From: Acidobacteriota bacterium
GTDB taxonomy: Bacteria; Acidobacteriota; Terriglobia; Terriglobales; Acidobacteriaceae
Assembly: GCA_013288805.1 (NCBI GenBank)
Contig: JABDBE010000003.1
Coordinates: forward strand, 1-64,000
Direction: 5' to 3'
DNA: 64,000 nt
Both the position numbers and the translations under genes were made by a program. Below are positions 1-8,494 of the stretch, one piece after another (position 1 is the stretch's first letter; every line of letters begins with the position of its first letter). Below the pieces are notes generated by a model. That model was not told the DNA's origin and ran no database searches. It was given only the letters and a program-made list of their open reading frames with translations.

Positions 1-32
1 GCCGGGGGCGGCCGTCGCTACGTGGTGCCGCG

Positions 33-293
33 CTACTGGATTTTTCGGTTGGTGAGGGCCTTTAATTCTTCGACGATTTGCTCCAGCCGGCCGCGCCGCT
101 GAGCGTGATTTTGCTGCGCTGGCAAGGTTCGTCTCTGCTGGGCGTACTGCTCGTTGAGTCTCTGGATGTCACTGATCTCGGCCTTTAGCAGGTGGACACG
201 ACTAAGGATCGCTTCTCTTCCATTTAGTAACATGTCTCTAGCATACCCTAGTTCTCGAACATCCGCTCGGCCTTGTTGTGTGACTTTGGGCAT
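33..293 (-). CDS. small hypothetical coiled-coil protein
   Basis: I do not recognise this 86-residue protein. It is hydrophilic, has no signal peptide or membrane segment, and its middle and end are rich in Leu, Glu, Gln and Arg in a pattern that suggests a helical coiled coil. It lies 63 nt downstream of the large exopolysaccharide synthase on the same strand and could be the last gene of that unit, but nothing links the functions. Coding status rests on the uninterrupted frame, the charged composition and the lack of a competing ORF. It could still be a chance ORF. Confidence 0.5.
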   Translation of the reverse strand: MPKVTQQGRADVRELGYARDMLLNGREAILSRVHLLKAEISDIQRLNEQYAQQRRTLPAQQNHAQRRGRLEQIVEELKALTNRKIQ

Positions 294-356
294 CCACGGC
301 CCGATTTGAGAACAAATCCTTTGCGGTGGAAATTCTGCCGGGTGAGAAATGACAAA

Positions 357-3300
357 TTACGGCACTTTCACCGAGTCATGAGTCTCGGCGGTCCGGAAAC
401 TCATTTTGGCGGTGCGTTCGAGTTTGTCCCAGGCGAAGCGCTGGCCTTCGATAGCGCGCTTCACCGTCTTGAACAGCACGACTGAAAATAGTTGGCGGTA
501 GGCGAAACGTTGCAGCCAGACCTGGCTAAGCAGCCAGCCGTCTTCGCGAGCTTCGGGTTGGCGGCGCTCGAGGGCAAACGCGATGGCGGAAGTAATGAAA
601 TCGATGACCAGAAAAGCAGCGAAGAAAAGGATAAGCCGCTGGATGCTGGCGGGATCAGTGGAGTCCGGATGGAAATGTTTTTGAATGAAATACCAAATTG
701 TGCCTACGGCAAACATCAAGTCAATGAAAGGCGAAACCAGGGGCAGCAAGATTTGAAAGATGACGATATTGGGCAGAGCAACCCAACCGAGCGCCCCCTT
801 GCGCGCGAACACGGCACGATGCTTCCATACCGACTGCAGAATTCCAAAAGACCAGCGGAAGCGTTGGCGCATGAGGCCGTTAGCACTGACGGGCGCCTCA
901 GTGTAGGCGAGCGCCAAATCTTCATACTGCACGCGGTAACCGAGCCGCAGCAGCGCCATAGTCAGATCAGCATCTTCAGCCACGGTGTCAGTGTGGTATC
1001 CGCCAGCTTCGCGCACCGCAGATGTTCTCCAAGCGCCGATCGCTCCCGGGACCACGCTGACGGCTCCAAGAACGTTCAGCGCCCTGCGCTCGAAGTTCTG
1101 GCTGGTGATGTACTCGAGCGCCTGCCATCGGGTCCACAGGTTCACGCGATTCCCAACCTTGGCGTTTCCCGCGACGGCTGCGACTTTGGGATTGAGGAAA
1201 TGGGGAACCAAGCGTGAAATCGCGTTGCGGGCGATCACCGTGTCGGCGTCGATGCCCACGAAGATTTCTTCGTCGCTCAAGTGTTCAAGACCGAAGTTGA
1301 GGGCTTCCGCTTTGCCGGAGTTCGGCTTGCTAAGGATGAGCACACGGCCCGAGGCTTCTTCCTCCGCAAAAGCCTGGCGCGCCACTTCCAGAGTGTTGTC
1401 CGTGGAGCCGTCATCAATCACAATCACGTGCAGGCCGGGATAATCCGAGTCCAGCACAGCGCGCACCGTGCGCTCGATCACCTTTTCTTCGTTGTAGGCG
1501 GGAATTAACACGGCGACCGCCGGTTTGTAGGAAGCTGCCTCGGTCGGCGTGCCGTAAGATTGCTGCCGCAGGCGATCGTAAATCGCGAACGCTCCAACGA
1601 ACAGCAACCGTCCAGTCATCAGCAAGTCACCAAGAAAAAATATCCAGGTGATGGCGTGCGTGCTGAAGTCCCAAATCGCGAATCCCATCCAGTCAAATCG
1701 GGCGGCCCAGCGCTCGTTATAGGGAATCGGAGGCATGACATCGGCCTTCGTCTTGCCGATCAAATCGCTAAGAGCGACGATCTCATCCCCTTTCGCGCGC
1801 ACACCGTCGATAATCATGGGCAAGGCACGGACGGTTTCGCTGCGATCCCCGCCGCCATCGTGCAGCAGGATGACGCTGCCACAGAGCCGGTCCTTGGGAT
1901 CGCAGGGCGGGATGTGGGCAAGTACCACGGCCGCGATGTGCTCGGCGGGATTCCCCGGTTCCTTCCAGTCATTGGGATCGATCTTGTTGCCCACGCTGAT
2001 GTAGCCCATATCCTGAACTACTTCGAGCGGCCGGACCTGGTCAGCCGTATCAGGCTCCTGATCGATAGAATAAGGCGGGCGGAAAAGAATAGTGTGGATT
2101 CCCAGGCGGCTGGCAAACAGCTGCTCGGTGAGGCTCAACTCGACTTTCATGTAGCTGAGCGAAATGTTGCTGATGTCAGGATGAGTGAAAGTGTGATTCC
2201 CGATTTCATGCCCCTCGCGGTAGACGCGAGAAGTGACGCTGCCGAAATCCTTGGCCTCAAGCCCAATCAAAAAGAAAGTCGCAGTCGCATTTTCTTTCTT
2301 CAGCACGTCCAGGATCTTCGGCGTCCACTGCGGATCGGGGCCATCGTCGAAGGTGATGGCAACCGCTTTCGGATTGTAGCCATAGCGAGCGACACGGTAA
2401 GGCTGCGGCAAAGGGTCAATATTTTCGTCGGTGATGATTCCGTCGGAATCCACCGTGATCTCCCGAGTCCCGTTGGCCGGACGATCTTCGATGCGCAGAA
2501 TTTCGCCCTGACCCTCCATATCCACGTCTTGACCGGGGAGAACGTCTTTCAGCTTATCCGGAGCCGTGGGATCCCCCGGAACATCCCAAACCCGCCACAG
2601 CGAGCGATCTTCAGCACCCAAGCGCCAGAGCGCGAAAGTCCCAACCCCCAGGCGTTGGGCGGCGCGCATCTCGTTGAGCGCGGTGACTGCATCCAGAAAC
2701 CAGATGTCGTGACGCCGATTTTGCTCATCCATGTAGCTGAAGTGCGGATTGCTGCTGTCGCCGTCGAAGTCGATGTCTTCTTCCGAATCGCGCGCGCCCA
2801 GCCACGCTTCCTGCACCGAGACGTTTGTGTCTCGCACATCCGGCGGCAGTTTGCCGTGCTTCGGCTTGCGCACCCAGTCATAACCGTAATTGCCAATCGC
2901 ACAGATCAGTTTGTCGGGCGGAACCGCTTTGCGCGCGAATTCCAGGTTCGCGACAAACCAGTCTTGGGACGCGACCGGCCCCGGCGTTCCTTCGGGATAG
3001 TGCTCGTCATAGTTCATGAGCACCACGCCATCTACACGGCTGGCCACGGCGGGATAATTGAAATCTTCATTGTGCGGAGGCACGCTCACGTACAACCTCA
3101 TGCTTTTAGCATGGAGATCGTCGGAAATTTCCTGCAATAAAGCCATGTAGCCGGGCTGAGCCTCGGGAGCAATCTCCTCGAAGTCGATCATCAGGCCGTG
3201 GTACTTGTCAGTGGCGAGAAACGAATCAACTTGCTGCCGGAAACGCGCGCGCGCGTCCGCGTCATTGAGGAACGATGTGATGTCGACCCAATTCACGCCA

Positions 3301-3857
3301 TCGGAATTGTTCACCATGGGGAACACTTCCATGCCGGTATCTTCGGACTTCAAAAACTTCATGACCTTGTCGTCCACCGGATGGATGCTTGATCCCTGAA
3401 TCACATCGAAGTACACGTTGGTCTGGTCATCGACGCCCTGCAGGTGGCCGTCGGGAGTCAAAACATGAAGCCAGTCGGGATAAAGCAGGTCAACCTGCCG
3501 GGCGTACTCACGCAGCGAAGCGAAGCTGGCTGCATCCCACGGAGCATAGAAAGCGGCGCGGATGCCTTCGTTGGAGTTGAGTTGCGCCAGCGAGGGATTT
3601 GCTTTGTTCTTATGGCTCCCTCGTAAGAGGGCCTGCTTGCGCCGCCGTTCTCTGGCCTTTTCTTTTTCGTTTTCTTTCAGCGCGTGGTAAGGCTTTTTCT
3701 GGGTTTGCCAAATCAGTTCAGGCAATTGCTCGCCGCGCAAGGCGTTATACACGAAGAAAATAACCAGCAGCATGACGCCGACGCCTAGAACGTCAAACAG
3801 GCTTCGCAATCGCTTCCAGCGAGCTTGTCGAGGATCGTAAAAAACCGGTTGCGTCAT
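357..3857 (-). CDS. trifunctional polysaccharide synthase: GH18-like + NodB deacetylase + GT2
   Basis: A 1166-residue inner-membrane protein. After a TM helix (about 21-40) comes a GH18-like barrel (about 100-430) with the catalytic-type motif IDFEE (224-228). A NodB/CE4 polysaccharide deacetylase domain follows (about 498-720), with TFDDGPD (502-508), the metal-binding GNHTFTH (553-559) and RPPY. After further TM segments comes a processive GT2 domain with IPAYNEE, DAD, ED and QRFRW motifs, and then C-terminal TM helices. GT2, CE4 and GH18-like modules are the same set used in poly-N-acetylglucosamine export (PgaC plus PgaB), but here all are in one chain and the GH18-like part precedes the deacetylase. 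I infer synthesis and deacetylation of an amino-sugar exopolysaccharide; substrate and linkage are not proven. The gene is divergent from a GT39-type glycosyltransferase. Confidence 0.9.
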   Translation of the reverse strand: MTQPVFYDPRQARWKRLRSLFDVLGVGVMLLVIFFVYNALRGEQLPELIWQTQKKPYHALKENEKEKARERRRKQALLRGSHKNKANPSLAQLNSNEGIRAAFYAPWDAASFASLREYARQVDLLYPDWLHVLTPDGHLQGVDDQTNVYFDVIQGSSIHPVDDKVMKFLKSEDTGMEVFPMVNNSDGVNWVDITSFLNDADARARFRQQVDSFLATDKYHGLMIDFEEIAPEAQPGYMALLQEISDDLHAKSMRLYVSVPPHNEDFNYPAVASRVDGVVLMNYDEHYPEGTPGPVASQDWFVANLEFARKAVPPDKLICAIGNYGYDWVRKPKHGKLPPDVRDTNVSVQEAWLGARDSEEDIDFDGDSSNPHFSYMDEQNRRHDIWFLDAVTALNEMRAAQRLGVGTFALWRLGAEDRSLWRVWDVPGDPTAPDKLKDVLPGQDVDMEGQGEILRIEDRPANGTREITVDSDGIITDENIDPLPQPYRVARYGYNPKAVAITFDDGPDPQWTPKILDVLKKENATATFFLIGLEAKDFGSVTSRVYREGHEIGNHTFTHPDISNISLSYMKVELSLTEQLFASRLGIHTILFRPPYSIDQEPDTADQVRPLEVVQDMGYISVGNKIDPNDWKEPGNPAEHIAAVVLAHIPPCDPKDRLCGSVILLHDGGGDRSETVRALPMIIDGVRAKGDEIVALSDLIGKTKADVMPPIPYNERWAARFDWMGFAIWDFSTHAITWIFFLGDLLMTGRLLFVGAFAIYDRLRQQSYGTPTEAASYKPAVAVLIPAYNEEKVIERTVRAVLDSDYPGLHVIVIDDGSTDNTLEVARQAFAEEEASGRVLILSKPNSGKAEALNFGLEHLSDEEIFVGIDADTVIARNAISRLVPHFLNPKVAAVAGNAKVGNRVNLWTRWQALEYITSQNFERRALNVLGAVSVVPGAIGAWRTSAVREAGGYHTDTVAEDADLTMALLRLGYRVQYEDLALAYTEAPVSANGLMRQRFRWSFGILQSVWKHRAVFARKGALGWVALPNIVIFQILLPLVSPFIDLMFAVGTIWYFIQKHFHPDSTDPASIQRLILFFAAFLVIDFITSAIAFALERRQPEAREDGWLLSQVWLQRFAYRQLFSVVLFKTVKRAIEGQRFAWDKLERTAKMSFRTAETHDSVKVP

Positions 3858-3921
3858 GAGTGAGTTAGCACCATCCTAAGCCGTGGAGAAAGTCGGGTCA
3901 AACTTTGAAGGGCAGCCTTGC

Positions 3922-4037
3922 GCTTCAGGCTTCAGGCTTTCGGCTTCGGGCTTTCGGTTGCCAGCTTCCAGGTTGGATCTTGTGCTCAGGCGAAGACTGA
4001 TGCCTAACGCCTGAAGCCCGACACCTGAAGCCTTCTG
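3922..4037. repeat. heptad foldback element 1
   Basis: Eight consecutive 7-bp units in strict phase (3922-3977, consensus GCTTCRG) are followed by units in the opposite sense (about 3982-4037, CCTGAAG type). The spacer can therefore fold into a long imperfect hairpin. It fills the divergent region between the polysaccharide synthase and the GT39 gene and ends just before the GT39 -10 hexamer. Confidence 0.8.
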
Positions 4038-4038
4038 C

Positions 4039-4044
4039 TATATT
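4039..4044 (+). promoter_or_regulatory. -10 hexamer of a probable leaderless gene (GT39)
   Basis: TATATT lies 6 nt before the GTG start. The intervening bases TCCTCC are the opposite of a Shine-Dalgarno, so transcription probably begins at the start codon. No clear -35 is visible; that position is occupied by the heptad array. Confidence 0.5.
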
Positions 4045-4050
4045 TCCTCC

Positions 4051-5442
4051 GTGCGCGAATTGCTGCGCAAACATTCCCGTTTCTTTCTGATCGTCACCCT
4101 CGCGGGCGCTGCGCTGCGCCTTCTATTCATTTTCCGGTTTCCCGGAGTCACCAGTGACTCGTTTGTCTACGGCGACATTGCCAAGAACTGGCTGCAGCAC
4201 GGGATTTACGGCCTGAGCGGCATAAATGACATTTCCCCTACGTACATTCGACTGCCAGGATATCCCGCCTTCCTGGCCGCAATATTCGTGATCTTCGGCA
4301 TGGAACACTACCGCGCGGTGCTGGTCGTGCAAATGTTCGTGGACATCGGCACGTGCTTTGTTGTTGCCGACCTTGCACGCCGTTTGATTTCCCTCCGCGC
4401 GGCGCGGGTTGCCTTTCTGTTAGCGGCTCTTTGTCCTTTTCTCGCCAACTACGCTGCCAACGCACTCACGGAAACCTTGGAAGTGTTCTTCACGGTACTG
4501 GCGCTGGACTTGGCCATCGCTGGGCTCGGCACGCGCGGCGATTTGCAGATGAAAGCGTGGGTGGGATGCGGCCTGGCGATCGGAGTAGCCATACTGCTGC
4601 GTCCTGACGGCGGATTGCTTCTGGTCGCGGTTGAAGCATATCTGGCCGTGCTCTTGGTGCGTAGCTGGATGCACAAAACGTCGTCAGTATCCGCTCCACA
4701 CATTCTTCGCGCGGGCTTGATTCTGGCGGTCGTCGCCCTTGCGACCCTCGTTCCCTGGACAGTGCGCAACCTGCGTGTATTCCACGAATTTCAACCGCTC
4801 GCGCCACGCTACGCCAATGAAGAAAATTCTTTTGTACCACTGGGATTCAATCGCTGGGTGAGAACCTGGATCGTCGATTACACCTCGGTTGAAGAGATTT
4901 ACTGGGCGGTACCGGGCAACAAAATCGATGCTGAGAAACTTCCCTCGCGCGCGTTCGATTCATCCGAGCAGAGGGATCAGACGCAGCAATTATTGGACGA
5001 TTACAACGACACGCTGCATGTCACTCCCGATCTCGATGCGAGGTTTGCTGCGCTGGCCAACGACCGAGTGCATCATTCTCCGCTCCGCTATTACCTGGAA
5101 CTTCCGCTGCTGCGCATTGCCGACATGTGGTTGCGGCCGCGTACGGAAACCTTGCCTTCTGACACGCGCTGGTGGGAGTTTGATGACGATCCGGAATGGC
5201 TGGCGCTGGCGATCGGCCTGGGGATTGTTAATCTTTTCTATGTAGGAGCGGCCTTCGCTGGGCTGGTGCGTGGACAATTTAGGCCTTACCTCGACTTGTT
5301 GCTGGCATTCGTAATTTTGCGATCGGCGTTCCTCGGCACTCTGGAAAATCCGGAGCCGCGCTACACGCTCGAGTGTTATCCGCTGGTAATTATTCTTGCG
5401 GCCGCCTTGTTCCAACAGAAAACGCGGCGCACGGATGCTTAA
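4051..5442 (+). CDS. GT39/ArnT-like membrane glycosyltransferase
   Basis: A 463-residue polytopic membrane protein starting at GTG. It has a short basic N-terminus, a first TM helix, then a periplasmic loop with acidic residues (VTSDSFVYGD), followed by many hydrophobic helices. This is the architecture of the PMT/ArnT superfamily, which transfers sugars from polyprenyl-phosphate donors to proteins or lipids on the periplasmic face. About 130 residues before the end is a soluble loop containing the WWEFDDDP stretch. The substrate cannot be deduced. It is divergent from the trifunctional exopolysaccharide synthase, which suggests an envelope-sugar role. The start is supported by a -10 hexamer 6 nt upstream, implying a leaderless mRNA. 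Confidence 0.8.
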   Translation: MRELLRKHSRFFLIVTLAGAALRLLFIFRFPGVTSDSFVYGDIAKNWLQHGIYGLSGINDISPTYIRLPGYPAFLAAIFVIFGMEHYRAVLVVQMFVDIGTCFVVADLARRLISLRAARVAFLLAALCPFLANYAANALTETLEVFFTVLALDLAIAGLGTRGDLQMKAWVGCGLAIGVAILLRPDGGLLLVAVEAYLAVLLVRSWMHKTSSVSAPHILRAGLILAVVALATLVPWTVRNLRVFHEFQPLAPRYANEENSFVPLGFNRWVRTWIVDYTSVEEIYWAVPGNKIDAEKLPSRAFDSSEQRDQTQQLLDDYNDTLHVTPDLDARFAALANDRVHHSPLRYYLELPLLRIADMWLRPRTETLPSDTRWWEFDDDPEWLALAIGLGIVNLFYVGAAFAGLVRGQFRPYLDLLLAFVILRSAFLGTLENPEPRYTLECYPLVIILAAALFQQKTRRTDA

Positions 5443-5493
5443 CAATCAGCAATGCCAATTTTTCGGGGAGCTTTTACCTAAGATGCCGAACCC

Positions 5494-5709
5494 TCAGCCC
5501 AAAGGAGAATCGGTCATGCGGAAGCGCGTACGCACGTGCTCGGAAAGAAGTTCGATCGCCTCACGATTCGATACCGGATCCGCTTGCGCCAGGTATCTCA
5601 TCGCTTCGACCAATTGCCGCTGCCCGTCAACATAGCGAGGATCGGAGGTTCGCTCACGACGCTTACGCCCTATCTGAGGAGGAATCGGAATGGTGAAAAC
5701 CTTGGCCAT
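5494..5709 (-). CDS. small hypothetical protein
   Basis: This 71-residue soluble protein is not recognised. It has a Pro-rich start, a basic patch (GRKRRERTSD) and a helical remainder. It sits downstream of the LolA-like gene on the same strand with a 183-nt gap. A TAATAC hexamer lies 6 nt before the ATG with no Shine-Dalgarno, so it may be expressed from its own leaderless promoter. It has no signal peptide or cysteine motif. Coding status is plausible from codon use and the promoter, not proven. Confidence 0.5.
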   Translation of the reverse strand: MAKVFTIPIPPQIGRKRRERTSDPRYVDGQRQLVEAMRYLAQADPVSNREAIELLSEHVRTRFRMTDSPLG

Positions 5710-5715
5710 AAAAGA

Positions 5716-5721
5716 GTATTA
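5716..5721 (-). promoter_or_regulatory. -10 hexamer of a probable leaderless small gene
   Basis: TAATAC on the minus strand is 6 nt before the ATG at 5709, and no Shine-Dalgarno lies between. Confidence 0.4.
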
Positions 5722-5892
5722 CCGCGATCGGAGTCTTTTTGCCCTCTCCTCTTTTCTCTATGAGCGTCTTTTTGGCAGTATACCGTCCTGCTCTCAGTTT
5801 TTCAGCCTTTATCTTTCCACAGGAGAAAGGCACTGGTCCGACAACCATACACTTCGTTTGACTACTGTCCGGACCTGCTCAATAGCCTTGGG

Positions 5893-6609
5893 CTACCCCT
5901 GAGGCGATACAAACTTGGTTTTGCTCGTGATCTTCAGCTTGAAGACGGAATCCGGAATCTTTTGATTCAATTGAATATCGGAATACTTAGCTACACGGTA
6001 ATCGCCTGATGGCTCGAAGAGTTGCTGCTGAACCGACACGCCGCGGGAGGTGTCGACCCATAACCAGATGTGATCGAACATGTTGCGGCCTTTCACCGAT
6101 TTAGGCACCAGTTCGAGTTTCGCGGTATCAATCCCATTCAACTTCTCAGCGTCGATGTTTTTCACATCGAACGACTTGAGCATATCTTTCCCGCTGCCGC
6201 CGAAACCCAGCACCATGAAGCTCTCAACTGCGCCGCGATCCTTGCTCGTATTAAATGTGGTCACTTGATCTATGCTGGGCTGATAAAACTGAACCTTGCC
6301 TTCCGAAAAGATCACATACTTCAGCGCGGGCTCCCGGATGTCAGCAGCCATTTGAATTTCGTTTCCTGTACGGCGAAAATACACCGTCCCTTTTTGTACG
6401 TCGTGGTCGTCCACAACTTTCTGATATTGGTCCCAGACAAAGCCAGCTTGAGCGGTGCGGAAGCTGGCTGCAGTCTGATCCATCTGACTGAGAACGCGTT
6501 GTAGTTCGTTCGAGTCTGGTGTCTGGGCTGACGCGACTGCCAGGAAAATAATGCCCACAAAACCCAAGCTCATCTGGCGGCACCATCCGAACATCAGCAG
6601 AGGATTCAT
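5893..6609 (-). CDS. LolA-like outer-membrane lipoprotein carrier family protein
   Basis: A 238-residue exported protein. An N-terminal hydrophobic segment ending near VASAQ looks like a signal peptide with a signal-peptidase site. The rest reads as a LolA/LolB-type beta-half-barrel: a helical start (LQRVLSQMDQTAASFRTAQAGF), then alternating strands such as GTVYFRRTGNEIQM and KYVIFSEGKVQFYQPSIDQVTTF. LolA proteins carry lipoproteins across the periplasm. In Acidobacteriota this fold is also common in uncharacterised outer-membrane proteins, so the exact role is inferred. It lies downstream of serS and a small membrane protein on the same strand. A second LolA-like lipoprotein occurs at 35487-36413. 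Confidence 0.75.
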   Translation of the reverse strand: MNPLLMFGWCRQMSLGFVGIIFLAVASAQTPDSNELQRVLSQMDQTAASFRTAQAGFVWDQYQKVVDDHDVQKGTVYFRRTGNEIQMAADIREPALKYVIFSEGKVQFYQPSIDQVTTFNTSKDRGAVESFMVLGFGGSGKDMLKSFDVKNIDAEKLNGIDTAKLELVPKSVKGRNMFDHIWLWVDTSRGVSVQQQLFEPSGDYRVAKYSDIQLNQKIPDSVFKLKITSKTKFVSPQG

Positions 6610-6634
6610 TGTTCAATCCCAGCGTCGAGCGGAC

Positions 6635-7030
6635 CTACTCTCGCGCCACCCAAACCTTGTAGCTCAGGACGCGCCCCGCGCTGTCATACACGGGCTCAAT
6701 CTTCGTAATGCTGACTTCACCGGAAATAGGTTCGATGATTTCCAGCAACTGGTCGTGAATCGCGTCATCGTCTTTGCCTGCAACCGCAGCCGCTTCAATC
6801 TGGTAAATCAGTCCGCCATTGCCGTCGGGCACCACCGCGACTCCAGTACGATGCGGATTATGCTCAACCGGTTTGTCCTTGAAATTGATCAGCTTCGGGG
6901 AAAGAAAAACAAACAGCAAGATCAGCGTGACCATCACGTCGTACTGGATGGTGCCGCGCTCGTAGGACCAGAAAATGTAATCGCGGATTGTTCGCCAGAT
7001 CCCACTCATCGGAACAGTGGGAGCAGCCAT
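6635..7030 (-). CDS. conserved-type single-TM membrane protein of unknown function
   Basis: Not recognised. From the chosen start it has 131 residues: a short cytoplasmic N-terminus, one TM helix (VMVTLILLFVFLSPKLI) and a roughly 80-residue domain, probably periplasmic, with predicted strands and helices. The ORF track begins at a TTG at 7060. I prefer the ATG at 7030 because a TTGCAA-17-TAGACT promoter overlaps the TTG. The gene lies just downstream of serS and 25 nt upstream of the LolA-like gene. The one-TM-plus-soluble-domain layout recalls ExbD-type subunits, but I see no ExbD motif. Confidence 0.65.
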   Translation of the reverse strand: MAAPTVPMSGIWRTIRDYIFWSYERGTIQYDVMVTLILLFVFLSPKLINFKDKPVEHNPHRTGVAVVPDGNGGLIYQIEAAAVAGKDDDAIHDQLLEIIEPISGEVSITKIEPVYDSAGRVLSYKVWVARE

Positions 7031-7059
7031 AACCGTCGCATTCGCTTTTGCCCTGTCCA

Positions 7060-7088
7060 AGTCTATTTTTTACTTACTGTCTTTGCAA
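7060..7088 (-). promoter_or_regulatory. sigma70-type promoter for the single-TM gene
   Basis: On the minus strand, TTGCAA (7083-7088), a 17-bp spacer and TAGACT (7060-7065). Its position makes the TTG start at 7060 unlikely and favours the ATG at 7030. Confidence 0.5.
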
Positions 7089-7100
7089 CGACTAGCGCCG

Positions 7101-8393
7101 CTAGATTTTCCTCGGCGTCAGCCGATCGGTTCCCGTATACGGGCGTAGAGCCTCGGGAATAAGAACGCTACCATCGGCTTGCTGGTAATTCTCCACAATC
7201 GCTACCCAGGTGCGACCGACAGCCAGGCCGCTGCCATTCAGCGTGTGCACGAATTCCGTTTTGTTCTTGCCCGCAGGACGATAGCGGATGTTCGCCCGCC
7301 GCGCCTGAAACGATTCGAAGTTCGAGCACGAAGAAATCTCGCGAAACAACTGCTGCCCCGGCAACCACACTTCGATGTCATAGGTTTTGGCGGCAGAGAA
7401 TCCTATGTCGCCGGTGGATAAAGCGACCACCCGGTAATGCAGGCCCAGCTTCTGCAGCACTTCTTCAGCGTTGTGCGTAAGCTTCTCCAACTGCTCATAA
7501 GAATCTTCCGGACGCGTGAATTTCACCATTTCAACTTTCTGAAACTGATGCTGCCGAATAATTCCCCGCACATCTTTGCCATAAGATCCGGCCTCGCTGC
7601 GGAAACACGGCGTATAAGCAGTGAGCGAGATCGGCAGTTGTGCTCCATCGAGCACTTCATCGCGATACAGATTGGTCACCGGAACTTCCGACGTCGGAAT
7701 CAGCCAGAGATCTTTATCCCCGTGCGGGACCTTGAAAGAATCGGCCGCGAATTTGGGCAACTGCCCCGTCCCGTACATCGATTCCGAATTCACCACGTAC
7801 GGCGGCAAGACCTCGGTATAGCCATGCTCACGGGTGTGCAGGTCGAGCATGAAGTTGGCCAGCGCCCGCTCCAGCCGAGCTCCCAGATCCCAATAGACGG
7901 CAAAGCGCGCACCGGTGATCTTCGCAGCTCGTTCCAGATCGAGCACGCCGAGTTGCTCTCCAATTTCCCAGTGCGGCTTGGGAGCAAAACCAAATGTCGG
8001 CGGCGTGCCCCAGCGGCGGACTTCTACATTGTCGTCCGCGCTCTTGCCCACCGGAACAGTTGGATGCGGAATGTTGGGGATGCCGGAGAGAATCTGCTGC
8101 AACCGGGTTTCGTACTCTTCCGCGGCTTTGCCCAGTTCTTCGACGTGCTCGCGCAATTCCTTGGTCTCGGCGATCAATGCAGACGCGTCCTGCCCGCTCT
8201 TCTTCAGCTTCGCGATCTCTTCGGTGGCGCGATTGCGCTGCGCCTTCATGGTCTCGGCGCTGGTGATCGCCTGCCGCCGCTGGGCATCGATTTGCGCGAA
8301 GTTCTTCAGAACCTCGGTCGGCTTCATGCCGCGCTGGCGCAGCTTTTCCTCGACCAGCGGCAGATTGTCGCGGACAAAACTCAGATCAAGCAT
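7101..8393 (-). CDS. serS: seryl-tRNA synthetase
   Basis: A 430-residue class II aminoacyl-tRNA synthetase that charges tRNA-Ser. The first 110 residues or so form the expected long antiparallel coiled-coil arm that contacts the tRNA ([19 protein letters not shown]). The catalytic core shows motif 2 ([14 protein letters not shown]) and motif 3 ([11 protein letters not shown]), and the TSEVP segment that binds serine. Length and motif order match bacterial SerRS. It is divergent from pyrD with about 100 bp between starts, and is followed by small envelope genes on the same strand. Confidence 0.97.
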   Translation of the reverse strand: MLDLSFVRDNLPLVEEKLRQRGMKPTEVLKNFAQIDAQRRQAITSAETMKAQRNRATEEIAKLKKSGQDASALIAETKELREHVEELGKAAEEYETRLQQILSGIPNIPHPTVPVGKSADDNVEVRRWGTPPTFGFAPKPHWEIGEQLGVLDLERAAKITGARFAVYWDLGARLERALANFMLDLHTREHGYTEVLPPYVVNSESMYGTGQLPKFAADSFKVPHGDKDLWLIPTSEVPVTNLYRDEVLDGAQLPISLTAYTPCFRSEAGSYGKDVRGIIRQHQFQKVEMVKFTRPEDSYEQLEKLTHNAEEVLQKLGLHYRVVALSTGDIGFSAAKTYDIEVWLPGQQLFREISSCSNFESFQARRANIRYRPAGKNKTEFVHTLNGSGLAVGRTWVAIVENYQQADGSVLIPEALRPYTGTDRLTPRKI

Positions 8394-8456
8394 GGGAATG
8401 AACTACTGTAACGGAAAAGGGGCCGTGAATGCACGCGGCTAAGCTGCACAATCGTT

Positions 8457-8485
8457 TTGGACTCGCACGCCCCGCAGGTTACACT
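8457..8485 (+). promoter_or_regulatory. pyrD promoter
   Basis: TTGGAC (8457-8462), a 17-bp spacer and TACACT (8480-8485). The predicted transcription start is only 2-3 nt before the ATG at 8495, so the message is nearly leaderless. This rules out the longer ORF start at 8429. Confidence 0.65.
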
Positions 8486-8494
8486 ACAACCGCG

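Noticed and set aside
1560-3140. 526-aa ORF on the plus strand
   Set aside because: Fully antisense to the trifunctional polysaccharide synthase, which has clear domains; composition is that of a reverse-frame shadow.
3922-4037. CRISPR array
   Set aside because: The repeats are 7 bp with no spacers and degenerate units, and no cas genes are present.
5437-5457. An extra heptad array after the GT39 gene
   Set aside because: Only three loose units; below the level that I would support.
7437-8411. 324-aa ORF on the plus strand
   Set aside because: Antisense to serS; shadow.
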